A stretch of 64,000 bases of DNA from assembly GCF_001662075.1 (NCBI RefSeq), contig NZ_LYPL01000001.1, forward strand, positions 558,001 through 622,000, written 5' to 3'. The stretch is from Rhizobium bangladeshense (GTDB lineage Bacteria; Pseudomonadota; Alphaproteobacteria; Rhizobiales; Rhizobiaceae). Shown one piece after another: positions 8,297 through 18,456 of this stretch (the stretch's first letter is position 1; every line of letters begins with the position of its first letter). The notes under the pieces are model-generated. The model saw only the letters and a list, made by a program, of their open reading frames with translations, ran no database searches and was not told where the DNA came from. The translations under genes and the position numbers were made by a program.

Positions 8297-8650
8297 AGCC
8301 TCTCCTGGTTAGATTGAAGCATTCTGTTGGCTCAAACGGAGTCGGATGGTCGACCGGCCGGCGCGCGTCGTAGCCTGGCTCTACGGCCAAGCCGGCCGGT
8401 CGATCAGCCGGCCGGTTTCAGCCAACCCTCCCGCAGATTTGCTAGGCAAATCTGCAAGACTTGAAAAGCGCCGGACGCTCTGATCGCTTCGCCATAGCGA
8501 AGCGGTGCGGCCGGTGGGCCGGGCATATTTCCGCCAGGATCAGAGGCGATCGGCTCGACGCACCATGAGACATGCCCATCGCCAATCGCTTCTGCCCTGA
8601 CGAAAACCTGCTCCGGCAGAATGCTTCACTCTAACCAGGAAAGGCTCTAA
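8293..8650. mobile_element. MITE-like non-coding element with 34-bp terminal inverted repeats
   Basis: The ends 8293-8326 and 8617-8650 are inverted repeats with only 2 mismatches in 34 positions. Both begin TTAGAGCC when read inward, so a TA dinucleotide flanks GAGCC at each end, as expected for elements that duplicate a TA target (Tc1/mariner-IS630 type). Inside are three strong hairpins: a 12-bp stem (8351-8362 with 8391-8402), a 10-bp stem with a 3-base loop (8433-8442 with 8446-8455) and an 8-bp stem with a 4-base loop (8485-8492 with 8497-8504). No coding sequence is present. It resembles the rhizobial intergenic mosaic (RIME) and MITE classes; assignment to a named family needs a search. 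Confidence 0.8.
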
Positions 8651-8678
8651 CGATTTGCCATCACGATGATCGCCGGCG

Positions 8679-10526
8679 TCAATTCGTCGCCGGCCGATAA
8701 CGAAAGAACTGCACAGCCGCATCCGCCGCTTTCGAAACCGGCTCCAGATAGGACGGAATATTTCCTTTGCCGAGCTGCGCATAGAGGCCGTCCGGCTTTA
8801 GTTTCGCCAGCTGCCGTGTCTGCGGATCACCAGGGCAGAAGGCAAGCGTCGTGACGCCTGCCCCCTTCAGAAAAGCTTCCGCCTCCTGCGGCTCAGCCAT
8901 CCCGATATGCAACTCCGTCAGCATGCCGCCCTGATTGCGGTGATAGGGGGCCGAAAGAACCCGGTTTTGTGTAAATCGGAGAATTGCGACGCCCATTTCC
9001 GATGGCGCGGAGATGACGCCGACAGGAAGCCCGGCGAGCGGCGCCAGTGCCTCTCTCGATGCACAGGCCTTTTCCTTTGCCGGTTCCGACGCCTTCTTCT
9101 GCGCCTCATTCTGCATCTGCAGCGAGATGAGCCCACCGCCGACGGCCCAGGCGGCGGGGACGCCTGCAAGCACCGTGACCACATAGACGAAGGCGACGGC
9201 GATATTTTCGCTGTCACTGTTGGAGATGCGCCTGATATCGATGATCAGCAGGGCAAGCGGCAGGATGGAGATGAGGTTCGAGAAGGTCGAGCCGCGCACC
9301 TGGACGAGCGCGATCGCCCAGCTGATTGCAAGCAGGAACAGCAGAACAAGGTGAATCTGCACGCGATCGCGCTGAACGATGCGGAAGAAGCAGACGGCGA
9401 TGCCGAAAAGACCGGCCGCATAGAAGGCGCCGATATCGAAAGGTTCGCTGCGCGCCAAAGCGAAGATCGACTTCGCCTCGGAAACATTCCGCAGCCAGAG
9501 TTCGACGAGCATGGGATCGAGACCGGCCAGCGGATCGCTCAGGCACTGCGGCGCGATCACGACGGCCGAACCGAGGACCCCGGCGCCGACGACGGCAAGC
9601 GCCGCAAAGCGCAGCGCCCTGGTGAGTCCGCTCGCAAACACCGCGCAAAACAGCAGAAGCCCGCCGCCGATCGCCGACAGGCTGTAATAACCGAGCGAGA
9701 GATTGTCGCAGGTGACCATCGAATAGAGCCGCGGCGGCACCGTTGCGAAGAACAGGATGCTGATCATCATCGCCAGCGCAAGCCCGAAGGACTGGGCGGC
9801 GACGGCGAAATCTTTTCCCTCCCATGCCCAGAGAACGGCGACCGTCAGGCAGACGGCGGCAACGAAGGGCGTCGTCTCGGCGCCGATGGCGATGGCGATG
9901 GCGGCCGCAATGCCGGCAACCGCATAGCTCCAGCCGCGACGCTTCGGATCCAGCAGCATCGCCGTCATTGTCGCGACCAGCGCCAGTTGCGCATTGTGAT
10001 GATCGATGGCGCCCGGCGCGAACCGGTTTCCGGTATAGATCGTGAGCGCGGTCAGCCCGAGACTGATATGCATGCCGGCAGCGCCGCCGATGCGCCGGCC
10101 GGCAATGGCCATGGCGAGCATGGCGGGCAGGATGAGCGATACTGGCCAGATGCCGAGCGCGATCGCCTCGGCCGTCTCACGCGGCGCAAACAAGCGGAAG
10201 AACCAGATCAGCGAAGCGATCGGCAGGTCGATCAACCGCGACCAGTGCATCAGCGTGCCGCCATTGGGGCCGAGACGATACTGCATCAGATCGAACCAGC
10301 CCTGGCCGGCGAGAAAATCGCGCACCTCGACGAGGCGCATACCATCGTCATTGTCGGGGCCGACGTAATCGGTAGCGCCATAGAGCCTGGTGACGACGAT
10401 GACGGCGGCAAGAATGACGCTATAGGCGATGACGGTCGGCCACAGACGCATCAGCAGGCCGCGGATGCCGCCGCTCGGGATATCGGTCGCGGATGAGGCG
10501 TTGGTGATCGGCTGTACGGCGTTCAT
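8679..10526 (-). CDS. Putative GT-C-fold membrane glycosyltransferase (GtrC/STT3-like)
   Basis: A 615-residue integral membrane protein. After an N-terminal helix (VIAYSVILAAVIVVTRLY) comes a periplasmic loop with an acidic motif, GPDNDDGMRLVEVRDFL, and then MQYRLGPNGGTLMHWSRL. About ten more helices follow, with a loop RFAPGAIDHHNAQLALVA between them. An acidic motif in the first periplasmic loop, a multi-helix core and a soluble C-terminal part (from about residue 480) are the pattern of GT-C enzymes, which use lipid-linked sugars. It is divergent from GtrB-like and GtrA-like genes, the usual partners of such an enzyme. The final acceptor is unknown. Confidence 0.65.
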   Translation of the reverse strand: MNAVQPITNASSATDIPSGGIRGLLMRLWPTVIAYSVILAAVIVVTRLYGATDYVGPDNDDGMRLVEVRDFLAGQGWFDLMQYRLGPNGGTLMHWSRLIDLPIASLIWFFRLFAPRETAEAIALGIWPVSLILPAMLAMAIAGRRIGGAAGMHISLGLTALTIYTGNRFAPGAIDHHNAQLALVATMTAMLLDPKRRGWSYAVAGIAAAIAIAIGAETTPFVAAVCLTVAVLWAWEGKDFAVAAQSFGLALAMMISILFFATVPPRLYSMVTCDNLSLGYYSLSAIGGGLLLFCAVFASGLTRALRFAALAVVGAGVLGSAVVIAPQCLSDPLAGLDPMLVELWLRNVSEAKSIFALARSEPFDIGAFYAAGLFGIAVCFFRIVQRDRVQIHLVLLFLLAISWAIALVQVRGSTFSNLISILPLALLIIDIRRISNSDSENIAVAFVYVVTVLAGVPAAWAVGGGLISLQMQNEAQKKASEPAKEKACASREALAPLAGLPVGVISAPSEMGVAILRFTQNRVLSAPYHRNQGGMLTELHIGMAEPQEAEAFLKGAGVTTLAFCPGDPQTRQLAKLKPDGLYAQLGKGNIPSYLEPVSKAADAAVQFFRYRPATN

Positions 10527-10686
10527 CGTGGTTAGCGGCTCGTTTCCGGATGGCGAACCTTAGCCGCCGCGGATCAAGAAAGTGTAAAGCCGGCTGCCTT
10601 CGCGGCCGTTTTTGCCTGCATCATAGGGTCTTATTAACGCTGCATGATTTAGGCTGGTGGCGGCTGTCAGTGTAACGAGTAGAGTC

Positions 10687-11694
10687 ATGGCCCGATCGCG
10701 TACCCATCACCCCGACATTGCCGTCCTGCTTCCCTGTTATAATGAAGCCGCGACGATCGGCCCTGTGGTGCAGGGCTTCCGGGCAACGCTGCCGGATGCC
10801 GCGATCCACGTCTACGACAATAATTCCACCGATGGGACCGCGCTGCAGGCGATGCTGGCCGGTGCGCATGTCGTGCGCGAGCGGCGGCAGGGCAAGGGTC
10901 ATGTCGTGCGCCGGATGTTCGCCGACATCGAGGCCGACATCTACATCATCGCGGACGGCGACGGAACTTATGCGCCAGGTGATGCCGAGGAACTGGTGCG
11001 CACGCTTCTGACCGAGCGCGCCGACATGGTTGTCGGAACCCGGCGCGGCGTGCATGCCGATGCCGGCCGTCAGGGCCACGCGCTCGGCAACCGGCTTTTC
11101 AACCTGCTCTACCGGACGATCTTCGGTCCTGATTTCACCGATATCTTTTCCGGCTACCGCGCCTTCTCGCGCCGTTTCGTCAAGAGCTTCCCGGCCGTAT
11201 CGGGTGGCTTCGAGATCGAAACCGAGATGTCGGTGCATGCCTCGCGGCTGAAGCTGCCGGTCAGCGAACTTGAACTGGATTATGGCCGCCGGCCGGAAGG
11301 CTCGCACTCCAAGCTTTCGACCTTCCGCGACGGCGCCAAGATTCTCTGGATGTTTGCGATGCTGATGAAGGAAACCCGGCCCTTCGCCTTCTTCAGCGCG
11401 ATCAGCGGTCTCTTCATGCTGGCGAGCCTCGGCTTCATGACGCCGGTGCTGGCGGAATATTTCGAGACGGGTCTCGTCAGCCGCATGCCGACCTGGGTTC
11501 TGTCGACGGCGCTGATGATGATCTCTTTCATGCTGTTCACCGCCGGCGTCATCCTGGATTCCGTCGCCCGCGCCCGCGCCGAACAGTTGCGCATCCACTA
11601 TATGAGCCTGGAGACGCCAAGTGCAGCCAAGCTGCCCGATCGCGAGCCAGCGCCGGCGCTCCGCGCCGGCCGCGGCAAGGCGGATGCAGCGTGA
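10687..11694 (+). CDS. GT2 glycosyltransferase, GtrB-like (polyprenyl-phosphate sugar transferase)
   Basis: A 335-residue GT2 protein. The N-terminal GT-A domain has IAVLLPCYNEAATIGPVV, VYDNNSTDGT, the DGDGTY metal-site motif and a DIFSGYRAFSRRFVK segment, all typical of dolichyl/undecaprenyl-phosphate glucosyl or mannosyl transferases. Two membrane helices follow near residues 235-260 and 275-300, as in GtrB. Start ATG 10687 is chosen over an in-frame upstream codon at 10657. The stop overlaps the GtrA-like start as GTGA (11691-11694), implying translational coupling. Expected role: loading a sugar onto undecaprenyl phosphate on the cytoplasmic face. Confidence 0.85.
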   Translation: MARSRTHHPDIAVLLPCYNEAATIGPVVQGFRATLPDAAIHVYDNNSTDGTALQAMLAGAHVVRERRQGKGHVVRRMFADIEADIYIIADGDGTYAPGDAEELVRTLLTERADMVVGTRRGVHADAGRQGHALGNRLFNLLYRTIFGPDFTDIFSGYRAFSRRFVKSFPAVSGGFEIETEMSVHASRLKLPVSELELDYGRRPEGSHSKLSTFRDGAKILWMFAMLMKETRPFAFFSAISGLFMLASLGFMTPVLAEYFETGLVSRMPTWVLSTALMMISFMLFTAGVILDSVARARAEQLRIHYMSLETPSAAKLPDREPAPALRAGRGKADAA

Positions 11695-12065
11695 AGAAGC
11701 TCATCCGTTTCGCGATTGCCGGGGGCATCGGCTTTCTCGTCGATGCAAGTGTGCTGTCGGCGCTGCTCGATCTGACGCCGCTCGGGCCCTTCCTGGCGCG
11801 GCTGATTGCGATCGCCCTCGCAATGGCCGCGACCTGGGCTTTCAACCGGAACTTCACCTTCGATCGCTCCGGCCGCTCGCTCGCCGCCGAAGGCTTCCGC
11901 TACGGCTCGGTCGGCGTTACGGCGGCGCTCGTCAATTACGGGCTTTATTCCGCACTGCTGCTTTCGCTGCCCGGGCTTCAGCCGCTTGCGGCGATGGTGG
12001 TTGCCAGCGTCGCCGCAATGGTCTTCAGCTTCTTCGGCTATTCGCGCTTCGTCTTCCGCGCGTGA
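11691..12065 (+). CDS. GtrA-like family membrane protein, putative lipid-linked sugar flippase
   Basis: A 124-residue protein with four membrane helices, starting with GTG at 11691 inside the stop codon of the GT2 gene. The opening IRFAIAGGIGFLVDASVLSAL, the central ATWAFNRNFTFDRSG and the end FSFFGYSRFVFR are the signature of the GtrA/DPMS family (PF04138). GtrA proteins are thought to flip undecaprenyl-phosphate-glucose to the periplasmic side, where a third, GT-C-type protein transfers the sugar. That third protein is probably the divergent 8679-10526 gene. Confidence 0.88.
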   Translation: MKKLIRFAIAGGIGFLVDASVLSALLDLTPLGPFLARLIAIALAMAATWAFNRNFTFDRSGRSLAAEGFRYGSVGVTAALVNYGLYSALLLSLPGLQPLAAMVVASVAAMVFSFFGYSRFVFRA

Positions 12066-13172
<1,107 letters not shown>

Positions 13173-13236
13173 TCAGGCGGCGTTCTGCCGTATCCGCGAT
13201 TTCACTCACCTAACGATTTTGGAGGGCGTCATCGAA

Positions 13237-14178
13237 ATGCGCCGGCTTGGAAAAACAGGTCTTTCGGTCGCGCCGATCGTCATCGGCGGCAATGTCTTCG
13301 GCTGGACGGCCAACGAGAAAACATCCTTCACCATTCTCGACGCCTTTTTCGATGCGGGCCTGAACGCAATCGATACGGCGGATGTCTATTCCGCCTGGGC
13401 TACCGGCAACAAGGGCGGCGATTCCGAGGAGATCATCGGGCGCTGGCTGAAGCAGGCGAGGATTTCGCGCGACCAAGCTGTCGTCATCACCAAGGTCGGT
13501 TCGGACATGGGACGAGGAAAGACACTGAAGGCGAGCTATATTCTGAAGGCGGTCGAAGCGTCGCTCAGCCGGCTGCAGACCGACTACATCGACCTCTATC
13601 TCTCGCATTGGCCGGACGCCGATACGCCGCACGAAGAAACGCTCGGCGCCTATGCCAAGCTGAAAGCGCAGGGCAAGATCCGCGCCATCGGCTGCTCGAA
13701 TTATGATGCGGGGCTGCTGCAGGCTTCCTTCGACGCCGCCGAAAAGGCCGGTCTGCCGCGTTACGACGTGCTGCAGCCGGAATATAATCTCTACGCACGT
13801 GCGAGCTTCGAGGGGCCGTTCGCCGAGCTTTGCGTCAAGGAAGATATCGGTGTCATAACCTATTTCAGCCTTGCCGCCGGCTTCCTCTCCGGCAAATACC
13901 GCAGCAAGGCCGATACTCAGGGCCGCGCCCGCGAGGGCCGGGTTTCGCAATATCTCGACGAAAAGGGCCTGCGCATTCTCGCCGCGCTCGACAAGGTGTC
14001 AGCCGAGACCGGCGCCAAGCCCGCGGAAATCTCGCTTGCCTGGCTCTTGCGCAAGAAGGGAGTGACGGCGCCGATCGCCAGCGCCACCAGCCTTTCGCAG
14101 CTCGAAAGCCTGGTGAAAGCGGCGACACTTTCGCTTTCCGATGACGCGATGGCGTTGCTCGACGAAGCCGGGCGCTGA
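13237..14178 (+). CDS. Aldo/keto reductase
   Basis: A 313-residue AKR barrel. It starts MRRLGKTGLSVAPIVIGGN, then NAIDTADVYSAW carries the catalytic Asp and Tyr, VVITKVG the catalytic Lys and YLSHWPDADT the His. Cofactor-binding parts are IGCSNYDAG near residue 150 and APIASATSLSQLESL near the end. The frame remains open far upstream to 12964, but the ATG at 13237 has GGAGGG 10 bases before it and gives the standard length. The N-acetyltransferase gene follows 12 bases later, so they probably share a transcript. The substrate is unknown. Confidence 0.9.
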   Translation: MRRLGKTGLSVAPIVIGGNVFGWTANEKTSFTILDAFFDAGLNAIDTADVYSAWATGNKGGDSEEIIGRWLKQARISRDQAVVITKVGSDMGRGKTLKASYILKAVEASLSRLQTDYIDLYLSHWPDADTPHEETLGAYAKLKAQGKIRAIGCSNYDAGLLQASFDAAEKAGLPRYDVLQPEYNLYARASFEGPFAELCVKEDIGVITYFSLAAGFLSGKYRSKADTQGRAREGRVSQYLDEKGLRILAALDKVSAETGAKPAEISLAWLLRKKGVTAPIASATSLSQLESLVKAATLSLSDDAMALLDEAGR

Positions 14179-14190
14179 GAGAACAGGACG

Positions 14191-14634
14191 ATGACCATGA
14201 CGATACGCGATGCCCGCCCCGAAGACGAAACCCGCTGGCGCCAACTCTGGGCGGCCTATCTCGCCTTTTACCAGGTGACCGTCGACGTCGATATCACCGA
14301 CCAGACCTGGCGCCGGGTCTTCGATCCGGCCTCGGCGATTGCGATGCGCGTCGCCGAGATCGACGGCAGGATCATGGGCTTTGCGCTCTATCTCACCCAT
14401 GAGGGCACGTGGATTCGCGGCAGGGACTGCTATCTTGAAGACCTGTTCGTCGATCCCGAGGCACGCGGCAAGGGCATCGGCCGGGCACTGATGGACGACC
14501 TCGTCGCGCTCGGCAAGGCGAAGGGCTGGTCGCGGCTCTATTGGCATACGAGCGAAACCAACAGGACCGCCCGGGCGCTCTATGACAGCTATGTCGAGAG
14601 CGACGGCCACATCCGCTATCGCATCAGCTTCTGA
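14191..14634 (+). CDS. GNAT-family N-acetyltransferase
   Basis: A 147-residue GNAT protein. The N-terminal MTIRDARPEDETRWRQLWAAYLAFY is followed by the core strand region GFALYLTHEGTW, CYLEDLFVDPEARGKGIGRAL with the acetyl-CoA pyrophosphate loop ARGKGIGRAL, and the C-terminal TSETNRTARALYDSY. It is the usual length for a single-domain GNAT. It lies 12 bases after the aldo/keto reductase gene. Its last 11 bases overlap the end of the convergent peptidase-like gene. The acceptor is not known. Confidence 0.9.
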   Translation: MTMTIRDARPEDETRWRQLWAAYLAFYQVTVDVDITDQTWRRVFDPASAIAMRVAEIDGRIMGFALYLTHEGTWIRGRDCYLEDLFVDPEARGKGIGRALMDDLVALGKAKGWSRLYWHTSETNRTARALYDSYVESDGHIRYRISF

Positions 14635-15244
14635 GCGCGGGAAATCCCTGGTAGAAAGCGCCATGATCGCCCGCCCAGTTCGCCATGCCCGGCTTGGTGA
14701 GGATGCCGCGCGGGCTGACATAACTCTGGATGACCCGCTTCGGCCGTTCGTGCCACTGGATATTGAAGGCCCAGAGCTTGGGGAAGAAGCAGAGCGAAGC
14801 ATAAGGCAGGTGGTCATGGATCCACCAGGCGAGCCGCTGCCAGTCGCTTTCATCGCGATAGCGGTCGATCATCCACGGCACGGCAATACAGACGGCAGCG
14901 CCCATGCAGCCGTCGAAATCCCTGATGTCCCAGATGTGATGGGCTGATGTGGCGGCGTTGGTCGAGCAGTTCAGCTTGTTCTCATTTCCAAACCTGTTGA
15001 CAGCAGGCGAGCGATAGCCGGAGCGGATGTGCAGTCGCCCGAAGGTTGCCTCCAGCGGCTCCAGCAATTCCTCGCAAAGCCGCCTCCCCGCCTCGATCGC
15101 CAGGTCGGGATCCTCGGGAATGTTGGGGATGCGGTAGAAATCGGCGATTTCGGAATGCAGGAAATCGCGAAAGAAGAATTTTTGCGACAGCCGCACGCGA
15201 CCAAGATCCTCCAGACCTTTCATCGAACCCGGCTTCCGCATCAT
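14624..15244 (-). CDS. Hypothetical protein with M15-like peptidase features
   Basis: A 206-residue protein with no signal peptide or membrane segment. Around residues 70-95 it has LEPLEATFGRLHIRSGYRSPAVNRFG, where SGYRSP is the motif of D-Ala-D-Ala carboxypeptidase-like M15 proteins. Further on, SAHHIWDIRDFDGCMGAAVC could carry metal ligands (H and D). Tandem ATGs (15244 and 15241) follow GGGAGAAAA. Many rhizobial homologues are just called hypothetical. Lack of an export signal argues against a normal cell-wall role, so the peptidase label is only structural. Confidence 0.6.
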   Translation of the reverse strand: MMRKPGSMKGLEDLGRVRLSQKFFFRDFLHSEIADFYRIPNIPEDPDLAIEAGRRLCEELLEPLEATFGRLHIRSGYRSPAVNRFGNENKLNCSTNAATSAHHIWDIRDFDGCMGAAVCIAVPWMIDRYRDESDWQRLAWWIHDHLPYASLCFFPKLWAFNIQWHERPKRVIQSYVSPRGILTKPGMANWAGDHGAFYQGFPALRS

Positions 15245-15387
15245 TTTTTCTCCCGACGTCAACGGCGGGATGATTGCCCGGCGGAGATTTCCAGTCCACC
15301 CGAAATCGATCGGGAACAATTTGCGCAATCCTTGCTTCTTAATGTGTCGCCGCGTTCGCGGCTTTTCCCAAAACAAGGATCGAGAAA

Positions 15388-15885
15388 ATGGCCAAGGAAA
15401 AGACGTTGGAAGATCTCTTCTACGACACGCTCAAGGATATTTACTTCGCCGAGCGGCAGATATTGCGCGCCCTGCCGAAGATGGCGCGCGCCGCCCAGTC
15501 CTCCGATCTGAAGGCGGGCTTCCAGAAGCATCTCGAGGAAACCGAAGCCCACGTCGAGCGCCTGCAGCAGGTGTTCGAAAAGATCGGCAAGCGCGCCCAG
15601 GGCAAGACCTGCGAGGCGATCCAGGGCATTATCGCCGAGGGCGAAGAGATCATGGAAGAATTCAAAGGCACGCCGGCGCTGGATGCCGGTCTGATTTCGG
15701 CCGCGCAGTCCGTCGAACACTATGAAATCGCCCGTTACGGTACGCTGAAAACCTGGGCTGCAACGCTCGGCCTCAAGGATGTCGTCAGCCTGCTCGATCA
15801 GACGCTGCAGGAAGAGACGGCCACCGACAAGAAACTCTCGCAGCTCGCCACCACCGCGGCGAACCAGAAGGCGAAGGCCGCCTGA
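15388..15885 (+). CDS. YciE/YciF ferritin-like family protein (DUF892)
   Basis: A 165-residue all-helical protein. It begins EKTLEDLFYDTLKDIYFAERQI and has HLEETEAHVERLQQVFE, ISAAQSVEHYEIARYGTL and LLDQTLQEETATDKKLSQLA, the four helices of the DUF892 ferritin-like bundle, with E, H and D positions suitable for a di-metal site. E. coli YciE/YciF are stress-induced proteins of unclear function. It is flanked on the right by a hairpin at 15898-15925 that probably ends transcription from both sides. Confidence 0.9.
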   Translation: MAKEKTLEDLFYDTLKDIYFAERQILRALPKMARAAQSSDLKAGFQKHLEETEAHVERLQQVFEKIGKRAQGKTCEAIQGIIAEGEEIMEEFKGTPALDAGLISAAQSVEHYEIARYGTLKTWAATLGLKDVVSLLDQTLQEETATDKKLSQLATTAANQKAKAA

Positions 15886-15897
15886 CCTATATGGAAA

Positions 15898-15925
15898 GGG
15901 TGGCCGTCATTTCTACCGGCCACCC
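15898..15925. terminator. Hairpin between convergent DUF892 and LysR genes
   Basis: GGGTGGCCG at 15898-15906 and CGGCCACCC at 15917-15925 form a perfect 9-bp stem with a 10-base loop, in the gap and over the end of the convergent LysR gene. Neither side has a clean T run, so it may be a weak or factor-assisted terminator acting in both directions. Confidence 0.5.
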
Positions 15926-16821
15926 TCATCCGTCTCCGCATATTTGAAGAAGTCAATGAAGGCGCGCAGCGCCGGCCGCATCTGCCGCCGGCTCGGATAA
16001 TAGACGAATGGGCCGGGATAGGGCGCGCACCAATCTTCCAGCACCCGCACCAGTCTGCCGGCTGCCAGTTCGGCATGAGCCCGCATGTCGAAGAGATAGG
16101 CGAGGCCGGCTCCGTTCAGCGCCGCGAGCAGGGCCAGCCGGTCTTCGCTGACAACAAGCGGCCCATCGACTGCAACGATCAGTTCCTCACCGTCCCTTTC
16201 GAACTCCCAGCGATAGATGGAGCCGTTGGTGAAGCGCCGTTTGATGCAGCGGTGATGGACAAGATCGCGCGGATGCTCCGGCTTCGGGTAGCGCTCGAAA
16301 TAGTCCGGCGAGGCCGCGATGACGGTGGTCAGCTTGGGCGAGATCCTGACGGCGATCATATCGGCCTCGAGACTCTCCTCTAGCCGGATGCCGGCGTCGA
16401 AACCCTCCCTGACAATATCGGTGAAACCGTCCTCATTGGCGATCTCCAGTGTAATGTCGGGGTAGAGATGGAGAAAATCGCCGAGGCGCGGGGCGAGCAA
16501 AATATCGGAGGCGAAGCGCGGCGCGGTGATGCGCAGATTTCCCGCGGGCTTGCCGCGCGTATCTCTGACGGCCTCCAAGGCGACATCGATCTCCTCCAGC
16601 GCCGGGCGGAGCCGTTCGAGGAGCAGGCGGCCCTCCTCCGTCGGCGCGACGCTGCGAGTGGTGCGCGCCAGAAGTCTGACGCCCAAGCTTTCCTCAAGGC
16701 TCGAGATCGCATGGCTGATGGCCGACGGCGCGACGAGGAGCTCCCTGGCCGCTGCACGAAAGCTGCGATGCTCGGAAACGGCAGCGAGAACCGCGAGTTG
16801 CGAGAGCTGAGTTCTGTTCAT
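15913..16821 (-). CDS. LysR-family transcriptional regulator
   Basis: A 302-residue LysR protein. The N-terminal helix-turn-helix (about residues 3-60) has AVSEHRSFRAAARELLVAPSAISHAISSLEESLGVRLLARTTRSV. The effector domain starts GNLRITAPRFASDILLAPRL and ends in FIDFFKYAETDEGGR. It is divergent from an aldo/keto reductase gene at 16952, the common arrangement in which a LysR protein activates its neighbour in response to an inducer. The 130-bp gap contains AACAGGCTGTT, a possible part of the binding site. The ligand is unknown. Confidence 0.92.
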   Translation of the reverse strand: MNRTQLSQLAVLAAVSEHRSFRAAARELLVAPSAISHAISSLEESLGVRLLARTTRSVAPTEEGRLLLERLRPALEEIDVALEAVRDTRGKPAGNLRITAPRFASDILLAPRLGDFLHLYPDITLEIANEDGFTDIVREGFDAGIRLEESLEADMIAVRISPKLTTVIAASPDYFERYPKPEHPRDLVHHRCIKRRFTNGSIYRWEFERDGEELIVAVDGPLVVSEDRLALLAALNGAGLAYLFDMRAHAELAAGRLVRVLEDWCAPYPGPFVYYPSRRQMRPALRAFIDFFKYAETDEGGR

Positions 16822-16836
16822 TGATCTAAATTATAG

Positions 16837-16847
16837 AACAGGCTGTT
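16837..16847. promoter_or_regulatory. Small inverted repeat in the LysR/AKR divergent promoter
   Basis: AACAGGCTGTT is an inverted repeat with one central base, located 15 bases upstream of the LysR start and inside the divergent intergenic region. Short interrupted palindromes of this kind are common LysR sites, but it does not have a clear T-N11-A match, so the assignment is tentative. Confidence 0.35.
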
Positions 16848-16951
16848 AGAAACTGCATGCATTTTCTGATCGATGCCCCGCCGATATCATCTGCCCGTAC
16901 CGAAACCATATCCCCGTCGGTTCACAATCAGCTCAGAACAAGGAGCGCGGC

Positions 16952-17947
<996 letters not shown>

Positions 17948-17953
17948 TCGAAG

Positions 17954-17988
17954 AAGCCCGGCATAGGCTAACGCAGCCGGCCGGGCTT
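17954..17988 (+). terminator. Hairpin after the aldo/keto reductase gene
   Basis: AAGCCCGGC at 17954-17962 pairs with GCCGGGCTT at 17980-17988 (9 bp, 17-base loop), starting 6 bases after the stop codon. There is no T run after it, so it could be a rho-assisted terminator or an mRNA-stabilising end. Confidence 0.4.
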
Positions 17989-18042
17989 GCCTTCGCGGCC
18001 GGCGAAACTATCTAACGCCATCTCGGAGAACGGGATGGAAAC

Positions 18043-18402
18043 ATGTCGGACAGGCAAGCAGTCGAACAGACGGTTCATCTCTATGTCGAAGGGATGGCCT
18101 TCGCCAATGCGGCAGCCTTGAAGAAGGCCTTTCACCCGCAAAGCTCGATCATCGGCTACTACCAAAATGCCGTCGAATGGCTGACGCGGGACGAATTCAT
18201 CACCGCGATCCTGGCGGAGGAGCCGGCGCCGCCCGGCACGCAGCCCTTCATGGACATACAAAGCGTCGATGTCGAGGGTGAGGCGGCGAGCGTCAAGGTC
18301 ACCGACGATTTCGCCGGAATGCGCTTTACCGACTATCTCTCATTGCTGAAGATCGATGGCCGATGGGTCATCGTCAGCAAGCTCTACCATCTTCACACGT
18401 GA
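18043..18402 (+). CDS. NTF2-like / putative lumazine-binding family protein
   Basis: A 119-residue single-domain protein of the SnoaL/NTF2-like fold. It opens with DRQAVEQTVHLYVEGMAFANAAALKKAFHP and ends FTDYLSLLKIDGRWVIVSKLYH, the cone-shaped alpha+beta pattern of the putative lumazine-binding family (PF12893). Related proteins bind small hydrophobic ligands or act as isomerases and dehydratases. It stands alone between two aldehyde-related transcription units and a strong terminator directly behind it. No ligand can be named. Confidence 0.8.
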   Translation: MSDRQAVEQTVHLYVEGMAFANAAALKKAFHPQSSIIGYYQNAVEWLTRDEFITAILAEEPAPPGTQPFMDIQSVDVEGEAASVKVTDDFAGMRFTDYLSLLKIDGRWVIVSKLYHLHT

Positions 18403-18438
18403 AAGAACCGGCCGCCGCAACGACCGGTTCTTTGTTTT
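18402..18438 (+). terminator. Strong intrinsic terminator
   Basis: AAAGAACCGG (18402-18411) pairs perfectly with CCGGTTCTTT (18424-18433) around a 12-base loop, followed by GTTTTT. It begins on the last base of the NTF2-like gene and also faces the end of pheT, so it may end transcription from both sides. Confidence 0.85.
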
Positions 18439-18456
18439 TGGCGAAGACTGGCGGGA

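Noticed and set aside
8907..10496. Long open frame (529 codons) antisense to the GT-C gene
   Set aside because: It has a charge-heavy, low-hydrophobicity composition (many D, R, G, A) typical of the complement of a GC-rich coding strand, and no family motif. The opposite strand gives a coherent membrane protein.
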